Under the pieces are notes generated by a model that searched no databases, had not been told where the DNA came from, and was given only the letters and a program-made list of their open reading frames with translations. Shown piece after piece: positions 15,778-23,424 of a stretch of DNA of 41,238 bases. Every line of letters starts with the position of its first letter. The stretch's first letter is position 1. Both the position numbers and the translations under genes were made by a program. Source of the stretch: Alphaproteobacteria bacterium (lineage in GTDB: Bacteria; Pseudomonadota; Alphaproteobacteria; Thalassobaculales; Thalassobaculaceae); contig JABMNR010000063.1 in assembly GCA_013203465.1 (NCBI GenBank), forward strand, positions 1 through 41,238. The letters are read 5' to 3'.

Positions 15778-17247
15778 TCACTCGGTTGCGGCGGTGCCTG
15801 GCTCAGAAACGCCCTGGCCCGGTTCGTTCCCGGGCACGACGGGCGCTCCAGGCGGCACCGGCGCCGGTCTGGCGAACCCGATGCCAAGCCGCTGCTCGCG
15901 GGCGTGGTCGGCGGCGATCTCGGCGTCGACCTGCTCGGCGTCGTAGCCGCGCTCGGAGATGGCTTGCGAGCGGGACTTCAGCCCGGCGTCGATCGCCTCG
16001 ACCTCTGCGCGGATGTCCTTGATCGGGTCGACCCAGTCCCAGCGCGGCGGCAGCCAGTCGGCGCCGACGGGCGGATCTCCCGCAGCGGCGGGTGCTGTGC
16101 CGGATAATCCGGCAAGGTCGATCCAGCGCCGCCACACCGGTCGGCAGAACTGGAATACAATAACGGCGTGCTGGAACGCGTCGACGCGGCGGCGGAACTC
16201 CAGCAGGGCCGCCCGGGTGTTCGAGTAGTTCGCCTTCAGCATGTCGGCGGTGACGTTGGCGTAAGGCATTCCCAACGCGGCCGATACCTGCAGCAGGGTC
16301 CGGTACTGGAACGCCTCGTAGGAGCCACCGACATCGGCCGGGCTGGAAAACGTGATGTCCTCACCGTCGTCGAGCATCTGCAGCTGGCCAGGTTCCAGCG
16401 GCAACAGCGGCTCGCCGCGGGCGTCGTGCTCCAGCGGGTCCTTCAGCTCCGGCGCCGGGCGGCGCACGAAGCCGACGAACATGGCGGCCACCTTCTTGCG
16501 GTCCAGTTCAGCGTCGTCGTACTGGTCGAGCAGGAACAGCTTGACCAATGCCGGCGCAAACCGGGACGCGCCGCGCAGTTGGCCAGCATCGACCGGGTCA
16601 TAGAGATGGATCACGCTGTCGGCCGGGACAGCGACGGTCTCGCCGACGAGCCCCGGATCGGTCGGATCGCCCGGATGCCGCCGAAGGAAGTGATACGCCA
16701 CCCTCCGGCCGATGCGGTCGAACTCGATGCCCTGGCGCACGACGTGGCCGTTGCCGAGTAACCGGTTGTCGGCGAGCGGCAGCATCTCCGAGGGAAGCAT
16801 CTGGATCTGCAGCGGCACCGTGAGACCGTCGCCAGCCCGGCGCACACGGATGCGAGCAAATGTCTCGCCGGCGATGAACAGCTCGCGCGCGGCCCGGCGC
16901 TGCAAGCCGTAGAAGTCGGTCAGTCCATCGGCATCGGCCTCGTCGGTCCAAGCGAGCCACAGCCGCTGCAGGCGGTCCTTCACCGCCGGATCGGATGCGC
17001 GGGCCGACGGTTTGATGCCTGTGCCGACCACATTGCCGGCCCAGCTCTCGACCGCATTGGCGGCATAGCCGTTGTTGCGCACGAGGTAGCGGGCGCGTGC
17101 CGTCAGGTCCGCCCCGGCGGCCTGGATCAGCGCGTTGACGTGCGCCCGGCTGGCGTGGAAGCCACGCAGCCGCCGCGCCGACAGGCCGCCGTCGAAGCCG
17201 CCGACCATCATGGCGATACGCCGCCGGATGCCGCCGAGCAGGCTCAC
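15778..17247 (-). CDS. Portal protein (lambda gpB family)
   Basis: A 489-residue portal of the lambda type. Signatures include RARYLVRNNGYAANAVESWA, GNVVGTGIKPSARASDPAVK, FYGLQRRAARELFIAGETFA, MLPLADNRLLGNGHVVRQGI, SVIHLYDPVDAGQLRGASRF and GMPYANVTADMLKANYSNTR. Twelve copies form the ring at one capsid vertex through which DNA enters and to which the tail attaches. The C-terminus (after residue 440) is Pro/Gly-rich. Its start overlaps the gpW stop by four bases. Lambda gpB is about 533 residues, so the length is normal. Confidence 0.94.
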   Translation of the reverse strand: MSLLGGIRRRIAMMVGGFDGGLSARRLRGFHASRAHVNALIQAAGADLTARARYLVRNNGYAANAVESWAGNVVGTGIKPSARASDPAVKDRLQRLWLAWTDEADADGLTDFYGLQRRAARELFIAGETFARIRVRRAGDGLTVPLQIQMLPSEMLPLADNRLLGNGHVVRQGIEFDRIGRRVAYHFLRRHPGDPTDPGLVGETVAVPADSVIHLYDPVDAGQLRGASRFAPALVKLFLLDQYDDAELDRKKVAAMFVGFVRRPAPELKDPLEHDARGEPLLPLEPGQLQMLDDGEDITFSSPADVGGSYEAFQYRTLLQVSAALGMPYANVTADMLKANYSNTRAALLEFRRRVDAFQHAVIVFQFCRPVWRRWIDLAGLSGTAPAAAGDPPVGADWLPPRWDWVDPIKDIRAEVEAIDAGLKSRSQAISERGYDAEQVDAEIAADHAREQRLGIGFARPAPVPPGAPVVPGNEPGQGVSEPGTAATE

Positions 17248-17456
17248 AGGCCCTTCGCCGCAGTGGTGGCAAGGAAGCGCGGGCGGCGTCGGCCCGAGGT
17301 CTGGGCCAGCTCCACCTCGACGGCCGCAATGGCGGCCGCCAGTTCGGCGTCGCTGCGATAGGTGACGCTCTTGTCGCCGGCCTTGACCGTCAGCACTCCC
17401 CGGAACCGTGCCTCCTGAAGCGCCTCGCGCCAGGCGGCAAGACGGTCGGGCGTCAT
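17244..17456 (-). CDS. Head-tail connector protein gpW (lambda W-like)
   Basis: A 70-residue protein (MTPDRLAAWREALQEARFRG, then VLTVKAGDKSVTYRSDAELA) matching lambda W, which is 68 residues and is added to the filled head before the tail joins. Two ATG codons lie at 17462 and 17456; AAGGAG is two bases from the first and eight from the second, so I chose the second. It lies between large terminase and portal, the same order as lambda A-W-B. Confidence 0.88.
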   Translation of the reverse strand: MTPDRLAAWREALQEARFRGVLTVKAGDKSVTYRSDAELAAAIAAVEVELAQTSGRRRPRFLATTAAKGL

Positions 17457-17469
17457 CGTCATTGCTCCT

Positions 17470-19389
17470 TCAGCCTTGCATGTAAGTCGATGCAATCGCC
17501 CGCCGTCGCCGTGGGCTCGCCGGGAGTGCGACGACAGGTGTGGATGGCGTGGTCTTGGTTTGCGGCACCGGCAGTGCCGCGACGCGGGCATTGAGCGACA
17601 GCCCCATGGCGATCAGGCCGTGCAAGGCGGCGTAGGCGTAGACCCGTGTGTCCAGCGCCTCGTTGCGCCGGCCGTCCGGCTTCCACCAGTAGCGCTGCGG
17701 GAACCCCTTCACGTAGCGGGTGCGCACGCGCTCGGCGGTCAGCTGCTCGAACCACGCCGCGTCCCGTTCCAGCGGGAAGTGGCACGACCCGGCTCCGGGT
17801 GGCATCACCTTTAGCCGGGCATAGACAGCCTCCTTGGCTGCATCGACACCGATGGCGAACAGGTTGACCTTGCCCTTGTTGGCCCGGCTTGGCCGACGTG
17901 GCCAGATCGGTCTGGCACCCGCCATGCCCTTGATCGCCCAGATGCGGCGTCGCTCCTTGCCCCGGCAGAAGGCGTAGGCCGCCAGAGTGTGGTGGCCGCC
18001 GGTGTCGATGCAGGCGGCGTCGATGGCGATGTCCGCGGGCAGCGTCGCGTGCGGGAGCCGCCGGGCGAGCACCGCATCGAGGTCGTCCCAGACCCTGCTG
18101 CCGGCCGGATCCCCCCACAGCACCATGGTGTCGAGAGACCAGCTCTCCTCGTCCCGGCCCCAGCCGACTATCTCCAGTTCCAGGCGATCGTCCTGCACGT
18201 CGATGCCGCAGGTGACCACCGCGACCTCGGCCGGCACGGCGGTGCCCCAGTTTTCGCGGCGGAGCATCAGGCCATCGGCGTCGAGCCGCTCGCCGTCGCG
18301 CTCCTCCCAGGTCTCCGCCAGCTTGGTGTTGACCCAGACCTTGAGACGGACCGGATCCTCCTTGGCAGCGGCATGCTCGGCGGCGATCTCTGCCCACGAC
18401 ACCCACGGGCTGTAGAGGCTGGAGAGATGATAACCAGCCGTCCGTCCGTCACCTGACGCCGTCGCTTGCCAGGCGCCGGCGGCAAGCAACGCGGGCTTGC
18501 GGTGCTCAGGATGCCGGGTTCCGCAGGTCGAGCAGTGCCAAGCCGCTTCCTCGAGGCGCCCCGATGTCCAGCGGATGTCCCGCCACACGATCTGCTGGTG
18601 CTGCCCACAGCCGTCGCAGGGCACGGCGAACACCCGCCGGTCGCTCTCCAGGTACGCCGCCTCGATCCGGCTGAACCCCTTCAGCGTCGGTGTCGACACC
18701 ATCAGGATCTTGCGGTTCAGGAAGGTTGCCGCGCGCTGGATCGCCAGTGCTACCGGATCGCCTTCCCCATCGGCGTCGCCCGGATAGCCGTCGACCTCGT
18801 CGAGGAACAGATAGCGCACCGGCATCGAGCGCAGGCCGACCGCCGAGTTGGCGCCGGTCAGGATCAGCACGCCGCCCGGGAACTCCTTCATCAGCACCGT
18901 GTTGCCGCTGTCGCGCGAGCGCGGGTCTCGGACGCGCGCGGCCAGATCCGGGCTTGCCTCGATCAGCGCGTCGACACGCTGCTTGGAGACGCGTTTGGCG
19001 CCCTCGACGGTCGGCTGAACCAGCAGCAGCGGCCCCGGGGCGTGATGGATCACGTAGCCGAGCCAGTTCAGGCCAGCCTCGGTCCCGCCGAGTTGGGCGC
19101 CCTTCATGAAGACGACCCGCTCGACCGCTGACGACGGCGACAGGTCGTCCATGATGGACCGCAGGTACGGTGTCCGATCCGTTCGCCAGGCGCCGGGCTC
19201 GGCCGACGCCACCGAGGTCAGTCGGCGGTGCCGGTCGGCCCACCTCGATACGGTCAGGTCCGGGTCGGGTGCGAGCCCCTGGAGCCAGGCCGCGAGCACC
19301 TGGTCGCCGCCGTCGTAGCCGTAATCATCTGACAGGTCAGTCGACGGTGAGCCTCGGCTCGGCAAGCGTTGCGAGGTGCTGGCGGACAT
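17470..19389 (-). CDS. Terminase large subunit, GpA family
   Basis: A 639-residue DNA packaging motor and nuclease. The start of the conserved part is DPDLTVSRWADRHRRLTSVA. The deviant Walker A is VFMKGAQLGGTE, with the Lys at the front (K96) as in lambda gpA. Walker B is YLFLDEVDGYPGDADGEGDP (about 193-212). A zinc ribbon is formed by two CxxC pairs (near 258-261 and 286-289). The nuclease domain begins at CGIDVQDDRLELEI (D397) with a second acidic motif ADIAIDAACIDTGG. Length fits lambda gpA (641). It overlaps the small subunit gene by 53 bases if the ATG at 19389 is used; the first 30 residues are poorly conserved in appearance, so a start some codons later is possible. Confidence 0.94.
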   Translation of the reverse strand: MSASTSQRLPSRGSPSTDLSDDYGYDGGDQVLAAWLQGLAPDPDLTVSRWADRHRRLTSVASAEPGAWRTDRTPYLRSIMDDLSPSSAVERVVFMKGAQLGGTEAGLNWLGYVIHHAPGPLLLVQPTVEGAKRVSKQRVDALIEASPDLAARVRDPRSRDSGNTVLMKEFPGGVLILTGANSAVGLRSMPVRYLFLDEVDGYPGDADGEGDPVALAIQRAATFLNRKILMVSTPTLKGFSRIEAAYLESDRRVFAVPCDGCGQHQQIVWRDIRWTSGRLEEAAWHCSTCGTRHPEHRKPALLAAGAWQATASGDGRTAGYHLSSLYSPWVSWAEIAAEHAAAKEDPVRLKVWVNTKLAETWEERDGERLDADGLMLRRENWGTAVPAEVAVVTCGIDVQDDRLELEIVGWGRDEESWSLDTMVLWGDPAGSRVWDDLDAVLARRLPHATLPADIAIDAACIDTGGHHTLAAYAFCRGKERRRIWAIKGMAGARPIWPRRPSRANKGKVNLFAIGVDAAKEAVYARLKVMPPGAGSCHFPLERDAAWFEQLTAERVRTRYVKGFPQRYWWKPDGRRNEALDTRVYAYAALHGLIAMGLSLNARVAALPVPQTKTTPSTPVVALPASPRRRRAIASTYMQG

Positions 19390-19876
19390 GGTTCTCCAGG
19401 ACGCGGCGCAGGAGACCGGCTTCGACCCCGAGATCGGCCGCCATCAGGCCGGCGACGCGGGCAGGCCACTGCGCCCAGGCGTCCCGTTCCGTCCGCGCCA
19501 GTGCGAACACCTGGCCGACCACGCGCGCCCGGTCGATCAGTTCGCCCTTCATCTTCTGCAGGCGTACCCGGCGTTCCTGCGCCTTCAGCACCTCGTTGGC
19601 GGTCCTTGCCTGCATGAACGTGGTCGCACCGGCCGCTGCCTGGCCCGCTTCGGCGAGGGTGTCGCGGACGCCGGCTATAGCGGTGGCCGGAACCGATTTG
19701 GTGTTCCCGCGCGCCATCGCCGGGTCGGTCGACGATGACCAGCGCGCGTCCGAGCCGACGGCGTCGATCGAGCCGTCGGCGTGCAGCGCCAGGCGCCCGC
19801 TGGTCCGCGCCTTCTGCACCGCACCCCGCGACACACCACGGTGAGCCGCGTACTGACGCTCACTCAGCCCCTGCAT
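19337..19876 (-). CDS. Terminase small subunit-like protein
   Basis: A 179-residue protein with an N-terminal winged helix-turn-helix (LSERQYAAHRGVSRGAVQKA, then RTSGRLALHADGSIDAVG), the arrangement used by lambda Nu1 to bind cos sites. A long charged helix follows (NEVLKAQERRVRLQKMKGEL, then RTERDAWAQWPARVAGLMAA), which oligomerises and contacts the large subunit. It is the first gene of the late head operon and its start at 19876 faces the divergent region 19877-19974. By analogy with lambda, the packaging site could lie close to it. Confidence 0.85.
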   Translation of the reverse strand: MQGLSERQYAAHRGVSRGAVQKARTSGRLALHADGSIDAVGSDARWSSSTDPAMARGNTKSVPATAIAGVRDTLAEAGQAAAGATTFMQARTANEVLKAQERRVRLQKMKGELIDRARVVGQVFALARTERDAWAQWPARVAGLMAADLGVEAGLLRRVLENHVRQHLATLAEPRLTVD

Positions 19877-19974
19877 GGGCAGCTCTGATTAGTATTCGAA
19901 ATCATCATCTTATCGACTTGATGGGGGCTTCGATCAGAGCCTGTATGACGTCACCAGCAAGGACGGAGGCAGCC
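19877..19974. promoter_or_regulatory. Divergent intergenic region between late head operon and DUF3489 pair
   Basis: About 98 bases separate the small terminase start (minus) from a plus-strand gene. This stretch is more AT-rich than its neighbours and holds an 8-bp inverted repeat, GCTCTGAT (19882-19889) and ATCAGAGC (19933-19940), separated by 43 bases. It must contain promoters for at least the plus-strand pair, and possibly the late promoter or part of the packaging site. I see no convincing -35/-10 pair. Confidence 0.4.
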
Positions 19975-20196
19975 ATGATCAAGACCCGGAACAAGCCGCA
20001 AGCCATCGACGCTTTCATCGCCGCCAAGGCCGAGATCGACGCGATGCTCGACCGACTGAAGAGCCTGAGCGACGACCATTTTGGCTACGCGCCCGACGAC
20101 ATCAACTGGGGCCATGTCGGAACGCTCGCCCACTACGCCGAACTTCTGAACCGCATCACCGACGCCGCTTTCAAGGAGGGCGAACACGCCGAGTGA
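19975..20196 (+). CDS. Small conserved protein preceding DUF3489, unknown function
   Basis: A 73-residue acidic, helical protein (MIKTRNKPQAIDAFIAAKAE, IDAMLDRLKSLSDDHFGYAP, NWGHVGTLAHYAELLNRITD). GGACGGAGGC stands just before the ATG. It has no membrane segment or catalytic motif. I recall similar short proteins next to DUF3489 genes in alphaproteobacterial islands, but cannot give a function. It is read opposite to the phage operons on either side, so this pair looks like an independent insertion or moron. Confidence 0.7.
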   Translation: MIKTRNKPQAIDAFIAAKAEIDAMLDRLKSLSDDHFGYAPDDINWGHVGTLAHYAELLNRITDAAFKEGEHAE

Positions 20197-20253
20197 ACCC
20201 GGCTACCGCCCGAACTCCGGCCGCGCCATGCCGCGCGGCTTGGGGTCGTAGAA

Positions 20254-20274
20254 GGGCCGCGACGGTCGCGGCCC
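20254..20274 (+). promoter_or_regulatory. Perfect 9-bp hairpin upstream of the DUF3489 gene
   Basis: GGGCCGCGA and TCGCGGCCC form a perfect 9-bp stem with a 3-base loop (CGG), 19 bases before the DUF3489 ATG. No U tract follows, so it is not a typical terminator. The Shine-Dalgarno (GGAGACGACCCC) lies outside the stem. It may shape the mRNA leader or slow readthrough from the 73-aa gene. Confidence 0.45.
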
Positions 20275-20293
20275 CGCCGACGGAGACGACCCC

Positions 20294-20866
20294 ATGACCA
20301 AGCTCACCGACACACAAGCCGCAATCCTCCACGCCGCCGCTGCGCGCGAGGGTCACAACGTCCTGCCGCTTCCCGGATCCCTGCGCGGAGGTGCTGCCGC
20401 CAAGGTGGTGGATACCATGATCGCCAAAGGCCTCGTCGAGGGGGTCGATGCCGACCTCCGCAAAGGGGAGCCTGTCTGGCGCGAATCCGGCGACGGTCAC
20501 GGCGTCACGCTGGTCGCCACCGAGGCAGGGCTCGCCGCCATCGGCATCGAGCCGGAGGACACGAACACCGCGCCTGCGGGCGCCACGGACGCGCCGGCCG
20601 AAGAGCCCACGCCGAACACCCCCACCGGACCCGAAGCCGCGCCCAAGACGCGCACGCCGCGCGAGGGCACCAAGCAGGCCACGCTGATCGAAATGCTGCG
20701 CGCGCAGGAAGGCGCGACCATCGAGGAAATCATGGCTGAGACCGGCTGGCAGTCGCACACCGTGCGCGGTGCCATGGCCGGCGCACTTAAGAAGAAACTC
20801 GGCCTGACGATCACCTCCGAGAAGATTGAGGGACGTGGCCGAGTCTACAAAATCGAGCAGGGCTGA
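20294..20866 (+). CDS. DUF3489 domain protein, winged-helix-like
   Basis: A 190-residue protein. The N-terminal half (KLTDTQAAILHAAAAREGHN, KVVDTMIAKGLVEGVDADLR, LVATEAGLAAIGIEPED) looks like a winged helix. A Pro/Thr/Ala-rich linker follows (about residues 95-120), then the DUF3489 domain with KQATLIEMLRAQEGATIEEI, MAETGWQSHTVRGAMAGALK and KKLGLTITSEKIEGRGRVYK, again a helix-turn-helix. It is probably DNA-binding. In genomes I remember, this family often sits with DUF2924 and a serine recombinase; those partners are here too, but 17 kb away. A terminator-like hairpin follows. Confidence 0.88.
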   Translation: MTKLTDTQAAILHAAAAREGHNVLPLPGSLRGGAAAKVVDTMIAKGLVEGVDADLRKGEPVWRESGDGHGVTLVATEAGLAAIGIEPEDTNTAPAGATDAPAEEPTPNTPTGPEAAPKTRTPREGTKQATLIEMLRAQEGATIEEIMAETGWQSHTVRGAMAGALKKKLGLTITSEKIEGRGRVYKIEQG

Positions 20867-20892
20867 ACGAACGAGGACACACCACGATTATG

Positions 20893-20925
20893 CCGCCGTC
20901 CCGCTGGGGCGGCGGTTGTTGCTTT
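20893..20925 (+). terminator. Intrinsic terminator after the DUF3489 gene
   Basis: CCGCCGTCCC (20893-20902) pairs with GGGCGGCGG (20907-20915) with one bulged T, closed by a 4-base loop, and is followed by TTGTTGCTTT. It lies 27 bases after the DUF3489 stop, in the right place to end the plus-strand pair before the convergent protease gene. Confidence 0.65.
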
Positions 20926-21007
20926 ACCGCTGCTTGTCGTCGCCGGCGAGAACCGAGCGCACGACCGCCGGCGAAATGTGGCACTCCATTCTAATTTGGC
21001 AAACACT

Positions 21008-21574
21008 TCACGTTGCAGTAAGTAGAAACGTCTGTGTCGGCCACAAGACATGATGACGCCCTTTCTTCTCTTCTGCGACCGTGCAGTGTCCGCGGCGGAG
21101 TTGGCGCAACCCATCACTGTCGACGAGTTTCATTTGGTCAGAACTGATTGATCCTACACATGTCCAGTGGTCATGCTTGCCGCCTATCCCTAATATTACA
21201 GAAACCCTTTCGCCTTGAAGATGATTTTCCAGTGAACTCCAAAACTCGGCTAATCCTTTCGGCGCCGACCCGAAGGCAATCTTGCGATTGATACTGATCC
21301 CCTTCTCCGTTTTCATGAATTCGGATGCGGCATCGATCAACCGTCCCAGAACACGTACTGTCATTCCTTCAAACAAAGTGTCTTCAAGCCGCCCTTCAGC
21401 AGCCAGCTGGGAGCATAACCTGCGGAACAGCGACCTGACCTGATCTTCCGTCCATTGCGATGGGATGAGACGCAGCGAAGCATTAACAACTGAATACACG
21501 CCGCAAAGGCCATCGAGATTTCCTTGCATTCTTGCCCGAGCAACACTTTTCCGAGACATGAGATTACCCGCCAT
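21008..21574 (-). CDS. Papain-like cysteine protease-type protein, cargo gene of unknown role
   Basis: A 188-residue protein (from the ATG at 21574; an ATG at 21559 is also possible). The pattern fits a papain-like peptidase: oxyanion Gln and nucleophile Cys in MQGNLDGLCGVYSVVNASL (Q17, C24), His in GIGGKHDHWTCVGSI (H136, alternatively H134), and Asp in KLVDSDGLRQL (D152 or D154). It has no signal peptide. The gene is clearly more AT-rich than the surrounding phage genes (for example around 21060-21330), and it sits between a methyltransferase gene and the late operon, so it looks acquired. A CATAAT element with an AT-rich context lies just upstream near 21590. Possible roles are superinfection exclusion, host takeover or defence; none is shown by the sequence. 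Confidence 0.65.
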   Translation of the reverse strand: MAGNLMSRKSVARARMQGNLDGLCGVYSVVNASLRLIPSQWTEDQVRSLFRRLCSQLAAEGRLEDTLFEGMTVRVLGRLIDAASEFMKTEKGISINRKIAFGSAPKGLAEFWSSLENHLQGERVSVILGIGGKHDHWTCVGSISSDQMKLVDSDGLRQLRRGHCTVAEEKKGRHHVLWPTQTFLLTAT

Positions 21575-21725
21575 GGTTAGGCGAAAATTATGCCATGCTC
21601 TACTCTGATTGCAATTCGATTCCGCCCTTCGCCGCCTGCGCCCTCGCCAATCGAAAACGCGCCCGGCTGCCCCCAAGGCTTTTCCCACTGCGAGGTCTCC
21701 ACCATCGACATGCTCAGCAACTGCC

Positions 21726-23045
21726 TCATGCCGCCGTCGCGTTCTCGACGCGATTCCTTCCCAGCCGCTCTGCCTTCACCTGAGCGAATGTCCGCCCGTC
21801 ACCGCCCAAAATCGCGTCCTTTCCCGTCTCGGCCTGCCAGCGTTCCACGGCGACGTCCACATAGGCCGGGCTGATCTCCATCGCGTAAACGCGCCGGCCG
21901 TTGGCCTCGCCCGCCATGATCTGCGAGCCGGAGCCCGAGAAGGGTTCGTAGCAGAGCCCACCGCGTGCCACATGCTGGCGCATCGGGATCCCGAACGCGT
22001 CGAGCGGCTTCGGAGTCGGATGGTCGGGCCGCTCGTCCTTCGCGAAGCTCGGCAGCTCCCAGGTCGACGCCAACGTATCGTCCGCCACCTTCGGCGGCCG
22101 GTTCGGGCGGCGCCAGCCCATGAAGCAGGGCTCGTGCTTCCACAGGTAATGGGACCGGGTCAGCACGCCGCGGTCCTTCACCCAGATGATCTGCTGATGT
22201 ACGAAGGCGCCGGCCTTCTCCCAGCACGCTTCGAGCATTCCCTGGCGGCGGGATGCATGCCAGCAGTACCAGGCCGCATCCTCGGTGATGGCTTCGGCTA
22301 CCGCGGCAGCGATGAAGCCGTCGTAGAGGTCGGAGCCCTGGCTGCTGTCGTCCCACGTCACGCCGTAGGAGTGCGACCAGTCCTTGTTCCGCGTCGGGTG
22401 GTTCGAGCCATCGTAGTCGACCAGGTATGGCGGGTCGGTGGCGAACAGCACCGCCCGCTCGCCGTTCATCAGGCGCCGAACGTCCTCGGGCTTCGTGCTG
22501 TCACCGCAGAGAAGCCTGTGATCGCCGAGGATCCAGAGGTCGCCGGTGCGCGATACCGGATTGCGCGGCGGCTCCGGCACCACGACCGGCGGGTTGCCTG
22601 CTTCCGACCCCGTCCCGCCATCTTCGTCGAGCGCCAGCAGACGATCGAGTTCGCCGTCCTCGAAGCCGATCAGCGACAGGTCGAAGTTCTCTGCCACCAG
22701 TTCCTTCAACTCGCCGGCAAGCAGCGCCTCGTCCCAGCCGCCAAGTTCTGTCAGCCGGTTGTCGGCGATGCGGTAAGCCTGACGCTGCGCCGGGGTCAGG
22801 TGATCCAGAACGATCACCGGCACCGCTTCGAGCCCGAGCTTGCGAGCCGCCAGCACCCGGCCGTGGCCGGCGATGATTTCGCCGCTTCCGGCGACCAGCA
22901 CCGGCACGGTCCAGCCGAACTCCGCCATGCTGCCGGCGATCTTCGCCACCTGACTGTCGTCGTGGATCCTGGCGTTGCGGGCATAGGGCAGCAGCCGTCC
23001 GATCGGCCAGGACGCAACCTGGTCGGGCGCGAAGCTGAGCGACAT
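21726..23045 (-). CDS. ParB-domain/DNA methyltransferase fusion (beta-class N6-adenine or N4-cytosine type)
   Basis: A 439-residue protein. Residues 10-100 are a ParB/Srx-like nuclease-fold domain (NARIHDDSQVAKIAGSMAEF, then GEIIAGHGRVLAARKLGLEA with the GHGR box). The methyltransferase part has the catalytic motif IV DPPY (204-207), then HPTPKP (342-347) and motif I FSGSG (369-373). The IV-before-I order marks the beta class. Such fusions are common solitary phage methyltransferases that modify DNA or protect it from host restriction. No restriction enzyme gene is nearby. I chose the ATG at 23045; an ATG at 23108 would add a low-complexity leader running through the repeat array at 23073-23131. 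Confidence 0.92.
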   Translation of the reverse strand: MSLSFAPDQVASWPIGRLLPYARNARIHDDSQVAKIAGSMAEFGWTVPVLVAGSGEIIAGHGRVLAARKLGLEAVPVIVLDHLTPAQRQAYRIADNRLTELGGWDEALLAGELKELVAENFDLSLIGFEDGELDRLLALDEDGGTGSEAGNPPVVVPEPPRNPVSRTGDLWILGDHRLLCGDSTKPEDVRRLMNGERAVLFATDPPYLVDYDGSNHPTRNKDWSHSYGVTWDDSSQGSDLYDGFIAAAVAEAITEDAAWYCWHASRRQGMLEACWEKAGAFVHQQIIWVKDRGVLTRSHYLWKHEPCFMGWRRPNRPPKVADDTLASTWELPSFAKDERPDHPTPKPLDAFGIPMRQHVARGGLCYEPFSGSGSQIMAGEANGRRVYAMEISPAYVDVAVERWQAETGKDAILGGDGRTFAQVKAERLGRNRVENATAA

Positions 23046-23072
23046 GATGGCAAAGACCTCGGTCGAGCGGAG

Positions 23073-23131
23073 GGTGGATGCCGGGGTGGCTTTCCAGGTG
23101 GAGTCCACGAGGTGGATTCCGGGTGGACTCC
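23073..23131. repeat. Array of five GGTGG-N-CC repeats upstream of the methyltransferase gene
   Basis: Five related 10-11-mers start at 23073 (GGTGGATGCC), 23085 (GGTGGCTTTCC), 23097 (GGTGGAGTCC), 23111 (GGTGGATTCC) and 23122 (GGTGGACTCC), 11-14 bases apart, that is close to one helical turn. A sixth (GGTGGCTTCC) is at 23192. They lie 28-86 bases upstream of the methyltransferase start, the place for an operator array. Confidence 0.6.
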
Positions 23132-23356
23132 GGAAGTCATCCTGGAGTCCAGGTTAGTCCATTGATATCACGCTAATATTCCGAAATCCGGGGTGGCTTC
23201 CAAGTGGATTGGCCTCCCAGATTTTGGCTCTGACGCTAGCGATCCGTTGCGGTGCGCGCGTCCCCCACGAGAAATACAACCGGGAGGAACCATTCTTTGG
23301 TCCCCGGCGGCGTCATCTCGATGACTGATCGCAATTTAAGGGATCACAGAGTCGCC

Positions 23357-23404
23357 GTCTCAGCAAAAAGTGTCTCACGATGTTTTCATTGATATCAATG
23401 AGTT
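23357..23404 (-). repeat. Repeat element A: paired GTCTCA operator-like sequence
   Basis: Two GTCTCA boxes at 23357-23362 and 23372-23377 are spaced exactly 15 bases apart and separated by an A-rich stretch (GCAAAAAGT). The 47 bases match a second copy at 24300-24347 closely in the first 21 bases and the last 10. It lies upstream of the methyltransferase gene and just after the minor tail-like gene. Confidence 0.6.
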
Positions 23405-23424
23405 GACCATGGTTCTCCACAGAG

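Larger units (their letters stand above)
23046..23424. other. Intergenic region of repeats between methyltransferase and minor tail-like gene
   Basis: About 380 bases with no convincing gene. From left to right it holds the GGTGG array, an AT-rich segment with CATTGATATCA (23160-23170) and CTAATATT, a sixth GGTGG copy, then the paired GTCTCA element (23357-23404) with the perfect 14-bp palindrome CATTGATATCAATG (23387-23400). Sharing of the TTGATATCA core between 23161 and 23388 suggests two sites for one regulator. Confidence 0.6.

Noticed and set aside
21726..23045. Complete restriction-modification system
   Set aside because: Only the methyltransferase is present. The neighbouring cysteine protease and Z-like genes show no nuclease motif, so it is treated as a solitary phage enzyme.
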